Assembly: GCA_029239415.1 (NCBI GenBank) | Contig: JAQZAY010000147.1 | Location: 1 to 8,492 of the forward strand | Direction: 5' to 3' | Length of the DNA: 8,492 bases | Source of the DNA: Pseudomonas sp. | GTDB taxonomy: Bacteria; Pseudomonadota; Gammaproteobacteria; Pseudomonadales; Pseudomonadaceae | In this document: in pieces, positions 5,775 to 8,492 of the stretch | How positions within the stretch are numbered: the first letter of the stretch is position 1 | How the letters are laid out: every line of letters starts with the position of its first letter | Made by a program: the position numbers and the translations under genes | The notes under the pieces: model-generated | Databases searched by the model: none | The model's input: the letters and a program-made list of their open reading frames with translations, nothing else | Told to the model about the DNA's origin: nothing

Positions 5775-6000
5775 TAAACAGCGTGCGTTGCTGCCACCGG
5801 CTGCTTGCAGGTGCGCAAACCCTGGCGCTCGCTGGCAATGGCCGGCCCAGCCAGCCAAGGTGGACTGCCTCCACCTGTACCCAGCCGCTGCCGCCGGGCG
5901 GTTGGCTGCATTGCTTGAAGGCCATGCAGTTGCCTTCGTTGTCGAGGCGGGCATAGCACGCGTAGCGGCGGCGGGTGAGGAGGTTCCAGAGCGAGGCCAT
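5770..6000 (-). CDS. small hypothetical protein with four cysteines
   Basis: The protein has 76 residues, starting MASLWNLLTRRRYACYARLD and ending QQRTLFT. The central part (residues 13-61: RYACYARLDNEGNCMAFKQ, then CSQPP, GSGWVQVEAVHLGWLGRPLP) reads like a real small folded domain. It resembles short uncharacterised Pseudomonas proteins I recall, but I cannot name a family. Cys15, Cys25, Cys31 and Cys62 are too irregular to claim a zinc site. There is no signal peptide or membrane helix. The ATG at 6000 was chosen because an AGGA (6013-6010) lies 9 nt upstream; the frame is open further upstream but that sequence is not protein-like. The gene is divergent from the lipoprotein gene, with 142 nt between them. 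No terminator follows. Its existence is likely but its function is unknown. Confidence 0.65.
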   Translation of the reverse strand: MASLWNLLTRRRYACYARLDNEGNCMAFKQCSQPPGGSGWVQVEAVHLGWLGRPLPASARVCAPASSRWQQRTLFT

Positions 6001-6072
6001 GGGTTGGGTCCTGATGGAGGGGGCTGTGCAAGCATAACGCCGTGGCCATGAAACCATTGTGACAGTGCGGTC

Positions 6073-6093
6073 GGCCCGATGGCTGGCCCGATG
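6073..6093. repeat. 12-nt-spaced direct repeat at the lipoprotein promoter
   Basis: GGCCCGATG occurs at 6073-6081 and again at 6085-6093, followed in both cases by a close copy of CTGG. The pair covers the -35 position of the promoter at 6103. It could be a regulator site or a chance GC-rich duplication. Confidence 0.3.
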
Positions 6094-6102
6094 CTGGCTG
6101 GG

Positions 6103-6108
6103 TATACT
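6103..6108 (+). promoter_or_regulatory. -10 element of the YajG-family lipoprotein gene
   Basis: TATACT within GGGTATACTGAC is 5 of 6 to consensus. The -35 position holds TGGCTG, which is weak. The expected start near 6115 gives a leader of about 28 nt before the ATG at 6143. Confidence 0.5.
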
Positions 6109-6130
6109 GACGCCTTTGCGGCTTATTTCT

Positions 6131-6134
6131 GGAG
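6131..6134 (+). promoter_or_regulatory. ribosome binding site deciding the 6143 start
   Basis: GGAG lies 8 nt before the ATG at 6143 but only 2 nt before the in-frame ATG at 6137. Normal spacing therefore favours 6143 and drops two residues. Confidence 0.6.
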
Positions 6135-6142
6135 AAATGCGC

Positions 6143-6727
6143 ATGTTGCAACGTCTGTTGTTCGGTTTGATCGCGGTGGCCAGCCTGAGCCTGGTCGGTT
6201 GTGCCCACAGCCCGCAACAACTTACCCCCCAGCCCAAGCTCAACGCGCAGTTGGCAGCGGTCGGCCGGGGCCAGCCGGTGGTGGTGAAGGTGGTCGATGG
6301 CCGTGCGTCGCAGGCGCTCGGCACCCGTGGCGGCCTGTACCCCGAGACCAGCACCATCAGCGTGTCCGGCAACGATGTCGTGCCCAAGCTGCAGGCCCAG
6401 GCCGAGGCTGCCGTGCGCCTGCTCGGCTTCACCCCGACGCCCAACGCCTACAACGCGCCGCAGCTGACCGTTACCCTGGCCGAGCTCAAGTACCAGTCGC
6501 CCAAGGAAGGCATGTATGTGACCGAAGCTACCATCGGCGCCACCTTCCGCGCCGACGTGGTCAACGGCGGGCGCCGCTACAGCGGCCGTTATGGTGCATC
6601 GCTGGACCAGCGCTTCGGCATGGCGCCGAACCAGGAAACCAACACCAAGCTGGTCGGCGACGTGCTCAGCGACGCGCTGACCCGCCTGTTCAAGGACCCG
6701 ACCATCAGCCAGGTGCTCGCCGAGTAA
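6143..6727 (+). CDS. YajG-family lipoprotein
   Basis: The protein has 194 residues, close to E. coli YajG (about 190). MLQRLLFGLIAVASLSLVGC is a lipoprotein signal: Arg4, a hydrophobic core and lipobox LVGC (17-20) with Cys20 as the lipidated residue. Position +2 is Ala, not Asp, so Lol sorting to the outer membrane is expected, with the body in the periplasm. The mature part has the YajG pattern: VVVKVVDGRA (47-56), a glycine-rich GTRGGLYP (60-67), a helix PKLQAQAEAAVRLLGF (81-96), and strands LTVTLAELKYQ and GATFRADVVNGGRRYSGRYG (132-151). The C-terminal helix is KLVGDVLSDALTRLFKDP. The role of YajG is not established; in E. coli it lies beside ampG, which is not seen here. The gene stands alone, with its own -10 and a strong terminator. 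Confidence 0.92.
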   Translation: MLQRLLFGLIAVASLSLVGCAHSPQQLTPQPKLNAQLAAVGRGQPVVVKVVDGRASQALGTRGGLYPETSTISVSGNDVVPKLQAQAEAAVRLLGFTPTPNAYNAPQLTVTLAELKYQSPKEGMYVTEATIGATFRADVVNGGRRYSGRYGASLDQRFGMAPNQETNTKLVGDVLSDALTRLFKDPTISQVLAE

Positions 6728-6744
6728 CCACGTACTGCGGCTGT

Positions 6745-6787
6745 ACGAAAAAGCCCGCGGCCTGTGACAGGCCGCGGGCTTTTTCGT
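6745..6787 (+). terminator. strong intrinsic terminator after the lipoprotein gene
   Basis: A 20-bp perfect stem (6745-6764 with 6768-6787) closes a TGA loop. The core is GCCCGCGGCCTG, flanked by five A on the left and five T on the right, so it can act in both directions. It begins 17 nt after the lipoprotein stop. Confidence 0.93.
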
Positions 6788-6833
6788 GAACTCCGGTTTG
6801 TCGCAAAACCCAGGCGAGCGCTGGCGGCTTGGG

Positions 6834-6839
6834 TAGAAT
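6834..6839 (+). promoter_or_regulatory. -10 element before the small membrane protein gene
   Basis: TAGAAT within GGGTAGAATGCCCGCC is 5 of 6 to TATAAT. It lies just after the terminator, so the downstream gene has its own transcript. The -35 position (CAGGCG) is poor. The expected start near 6846 leaves a leader of about 35-41 nt. Confidence 0.45.
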
Positions 6840-6886
6840 GCCCGCCTTCATCGTACTTAACCCGAGGTCAAGCAATATCGTTGCAC

Positions 6887-7129
6887 ATGCTCTGGGGGCT
6901 GCTGGTCGCCCACCCGGCCAAGCTGATCAATCTGCTGGCCCTGCTGATCACCTGTCCCGGCGGCCTGCTGCTGCACAGCGGCCGCCGCTGGGAGGCCAGG
7001 GCGCGCCAGGTGGCGGGCGATGCGCTGGCCCAGGGCGGTGGCCTGCCGCTGCACCGCTTCCATTACATCCTGGGCTTTTCCAGCCTGGCGATGGCGCTGT
7101 TGCTGTCCTGGTTCAGTACCTGGATCTGA
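6887..7129 (+). CDS. small two-helix inner-membrane protein, function unknown
   Basis: The protein has 80 residues from the ATG at 6887. The first hydrophobic segment spans about residues 11-29 (AKLINLLALLITCPGGLLL). A basic and polar linker follows (HSGRRWEARARQVAGDALAQ). The second hydrophobic segment is about residues 57-78 (RFHYILGFSSLAMALLLSWF). By the positive-inside rule the Arg-rich linker should be cytoplasmic, with both ends outside. The only ribosome binding site candidate, GAGG (6864-6867), is 19 nt from this ATG but 13 nt from an in-frame TTG at 6881, so an 82-residue form starting at TTG is possible. Longer frames from 6764 would need translation through the terminator and promoter. 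I do not recognise a family. The gene is convergent with the acyltransferase gene, 16 nt apart. Confidence 0.7.
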   Translation: MLWGLLVAHPAKLINLLALLITCPGGLLLHSGRRWEARARQVAGDALAQGGGLPLHRFHYILGFSSLAMALLLSWFSTWI

Positions 7130-7149
7130 AGCGACGGCCCAGGCTTCAG
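7126..7149. repeat. inverted repeat joining two convergent stop codons
   Basis: CTGAAGC (7126-7132) and GCTTCAG (7143-7149) are exact reverse complements with a 10-nt gap. The left arm holds the TGA of the membrane protein and the right arm the TGA of the acyltransferase. There is no T-tract. It may form an mRNA 3' hairpin for both genes. Confidence 0.4.
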
Positions 7150-8303
7150 CCGGTCCTTACCTGGTACTGGTTGGCGACCGGCGTCGCATACTGCTGGATC
7201 AGGTACGGCCGCTGCTCGGCCGGGCAGGCGTCCAGGCGGCGCTGCCATTCGGCCTTGGCGCTCGCCAGCTCTGCCGCGGCAAACAGTGACTCGGCCGATG
7301 GTACCCGCAGCGCAGGGTCCGCCTGGTCCCACATGGCGTAGGCCAGATAGTGGACCGGGAACAGCCGGTAGCCCCCCAGGATCAACCGGTCGATCTCCAC
7401 CGCCAGCTGCTTGGTGTCATCGAAGTACTCGGTCACCGGCGGGGCGAAGTTGATGTGCACCCGGCCCTTGTAGCCGGTAATGCCCTGGGCGATGCTGACG
7501 TCATCCTCGCCCGGCGCCTTCTTGTAGGTGCCAGTGGTGGCGCGGATGTACAACTCGCGGGCCTTGGCCTGGTCGCACGGGTCGTATTCGTAGCTGATCG
7601 ACACCGGGATCAGGTTCAGGCCCTGGATCACTGCGCCGAACGGCTCGTCCTTGCGGCTCATGTGGAACATCTTGAGGATTGCCGAATCGGTACGGTCGTC
7701 GCCGTCCTTGGCCCGGCCCTCGGCCTGGGCGATCCAGATGGACGCGCCATCGTTGCGGATCGAGTGGTTGATGTAGGCCGACAGCAACTGGTAGGCGGCA
7801 AGCTTTTCACGGCGCCCACTGATCGAGCGGTGCACGATGAAGCTCTTGTTCAGGCGCATCATGTCGCTGACAAAGGGTTTTTGCAGCAGGTTGTCGCCGA
7901 TGGCGATGCGCGGCGTCGGCAGGCCGGCGTGGTACACCGCGTAGTTGACGAAGGCCGGGTCCATCACGATATCGCGGTGGTTGGCCAGGAACAGGTAGGC
8001 GCAGCCGGACTTGAGCTGCTCGACGCCGGTGTAGGTGACGCCGTCGGTGGCGCGTTCGATGGTCTGGTCGACGTAGTACTCGACCTTGTCCTGCAGGCTC
8101 GAGACGCAGCTGACGCCGGCGAACTCCTTGCGCAACCGCCTGGCGATCAGCGGCTTGAGCAGCCAGCCGAAGGCACCGGCTGCGCGTGGGAAGCGGAAGT
8201 GGGTGAGGATATCGAGGAATGCCGGGTCGCTGAGCAGGCGTGCCAGAACAGCAGGGACCTCAGCGTCGTCGTATGGTCGGATGGCATCGAATTCGCCCAT
8301 CAT
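7146..8303 (-). CDS. glycerolipid acyltransferase-family protein (PlsC/PlsB-like)
   Basis: The protein has 385 residues (384 if the second ATG at 8300 is used; AGAGAG at 8310-8305 spaces better to that one). The acyltransferase block I is LFLANHRDIVMDPAF (104-118), with His109 as the likely catalytic base. Block II is around RLNKSFIVHRS (150-160). Block III is AQAEGRAKDGDD (192-203), where EGR stands for the usual EGTR. Block IV is LNLIPVSISYEYD (229-241), with Pro233 as in substrate-binding motifs. The family moves acyl chains from acyl-CoA or acyl-ACP to glycerol-phosphate or related acceptors at the inner membrane. The donor and acceptor cannot be told from sequence. Block I reads H-x5-D by my count, not the textbook H-x4-D. 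There is no clear signal peptide or membrane helix. The gene is convergent with the small membrane protein and divergent from the CPXCG gene. Confidence 0.88.
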   Translation of the reverse strand: MMGEFDAIRPYDDAEVPAVLARLLSDPAFLDILTHFRFPRAAGAFGWLLKPLIARRLRKEFAGVSCVSSLQDKVEYYVDQTIERATDGVTYTGVEQLKSGCAYLFLANHRDIVMDPAFVNYAVYHAGLPTPRIAIGDNLLQKPFVSDMMRLNKSFIVHRSISGRREKLAAYQLLSAYINHSIRNDGASIWIAQAEGRAKDGDDRTDSAILKMFHMSRKDEPFGAVIQGLNLIPVSISYEYDPCDQAKARELYIRATTGTYKKAPGEDDVSIAQGITGYKGRVHINFAPPVTEYFDDTKQLAVEIDRLILGGYRLFPVHYLAYAMWDQADPALRVPSAESLFAAAELASAKAEWQRRLDACPAEQRPYLIQQYATPVANQYQVRTG

Positions 8304-8370
8304 GCTCTCTTGTTGGAAACGGCTAGGGTAATAGGTAGGGCCGGGGTCCGAAAAATGGCTCGAACACGCA

Positions 8371-8399
8371 CAGGCCTGTCAACAGACCGGCGATTATAC
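8371..8399. promoter_or_regulatory. divergent control region with palindrome and -10-like sequence
   Basis: CAGGCCTG (8371-8378) is a perfect palindrome. GGCCTGT (8373-8379) and ACAGACC (8382-8388) form an inverted repeat with one mismatch. The minus strand reads TTGACA (8382-8377), a perfect -35, but only a poor -10 (GCCATT) lies 17 nt on. The plus strand has GATTATAC (8392-8399), a -10-like site about 25 nt before the CPXCG gene. Which gene each element serves is uncertain. Confidence 0.3.
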
Positions 8400-8423
8400 G
8401 CACAAGTCACCACGGAGGCCGCG

Positions 8424-8492
8424 ATGCTGGAAACTGCACTCTACGATTGTCCCTACTGTGGTGAGCAGGTCGAGACCACCGTCGACCTCTCC
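8424..8492 (+). CDS. CPXCG motif cysteine-rich (zinc-ribbon) protein, N-terminal part only
   Basis: Twenty-three codons are present before the window ends. The start MLETALYDCPYCGEQVETTV contains CPYCG (Cys9, Cys12) just after a short hydrophobic strand. This matches the small CPXCG motif-containing proteins (about 60-70 residues) that carry a second Cys pair further on, forming a zinc ribbon. The ATG at 8424 is supported by GGAGG (8414-8418) with 5-nt spacing. The function of the family is unknown. The second Cys pair lies outside the window and cannot be checked. Confidence 0.85.
   Translation, partial: MLETALYDCPYCGEQVETTVDLS

Noticed and set aside
6764..6886. Longer start for the small membrane protein from the ATG at 6764
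   Set aside because: The extension lies over the terminator stem and the -10 element, and its residues are not protein-like. A transcript from the -10 at 6834 would not contain it.
1..8492. Mobile element, CRISPR array, tRNA, rRNA or defence system
   Set aside because: No transposase or integrase, no regularly spaced repeats, no cloverleaf or rRNA sequence and no nuclease or toxin-like gene was seen on either strand.

Overview
The window looks like ordinary core chromosome of a Pseudomonas, most likely of the P. putida/fluorescens side of the genus. The basis is high GC with strong G/C third-position preference, a quinone-dependent malate dehydrogenase (Mqo), a YajG-type lipoprotein, a PA4642-family small protein, and a gene order that from memory resembles the P. 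aeruginosa PA4647 to PA4636 region. I see no insertion sequence, phage, CRISPR array, tRNA or rRNA, and no clear sign of recent transfer. I did not find a new defence or mobile system.

Layout. Positions 1-1529 (minus): a two-gene uracil salvage operon, upp then uraA, with uraA running off the left edge. Positions 1530-1695: a divergent control region holding a 12-bp perfect palindrome, a run of seven T on the upp strand and a candidate hpt promoter. Positions 1696-3242 (plus): hpt (purine salvage), a WbuC-type cupin starting 3 nt after it, and a small exported protein of unknown role. Positions 3313-3603 (plus): a PA4642-family protein with its own promoter. A strong hairpin at 3615-3644 appears to end both this gene and mqo. 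Positions 3662-5167 (minus): mqo. Positions 5168-5769: a gene-poor stretch with the mqo leader and promoter, an 8-bp inverted repeat, an AT-rich block of short tandem repeats and a doubtful 51-codon ORF. Positions 5770-6000 (minus): a small Cys-containing hypothetical protein. Positions 6143-6727 (plus): the YajG-family lipoprotein, closed by a hairpin with a 20-bp perfect stem. Positions 6887-7129 (plus): a small two-helix membrane protein. Positions 7146-8303 (minus): a glycerolipid acyltransferase-family protein converging on it. Positions 8424-8492 (plus): the first 23 codons of a CPXCG zinc-ribbon protein.

How the genes fit together. UraA imports uracil and Upp converts it to UMP with PRPP. 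The divergent Hpt uses PRPP to salvage hypoxanthine and guanine. The first 2.3 kb is therefore a nucleobase salvage module whose shared intergenic region could balance purine and pyrimidine supply. Mqo feeds electrons from malate into the quinone pool. The remaining genes are envelope or small unknown proteins with no visible pathway link. The most interesting regulatory signal is the upp leader, where the predicted start site falls on GG followed by T7 and G. This resembles the initially transcribed region through which E. coli upp is controlled by UTP.
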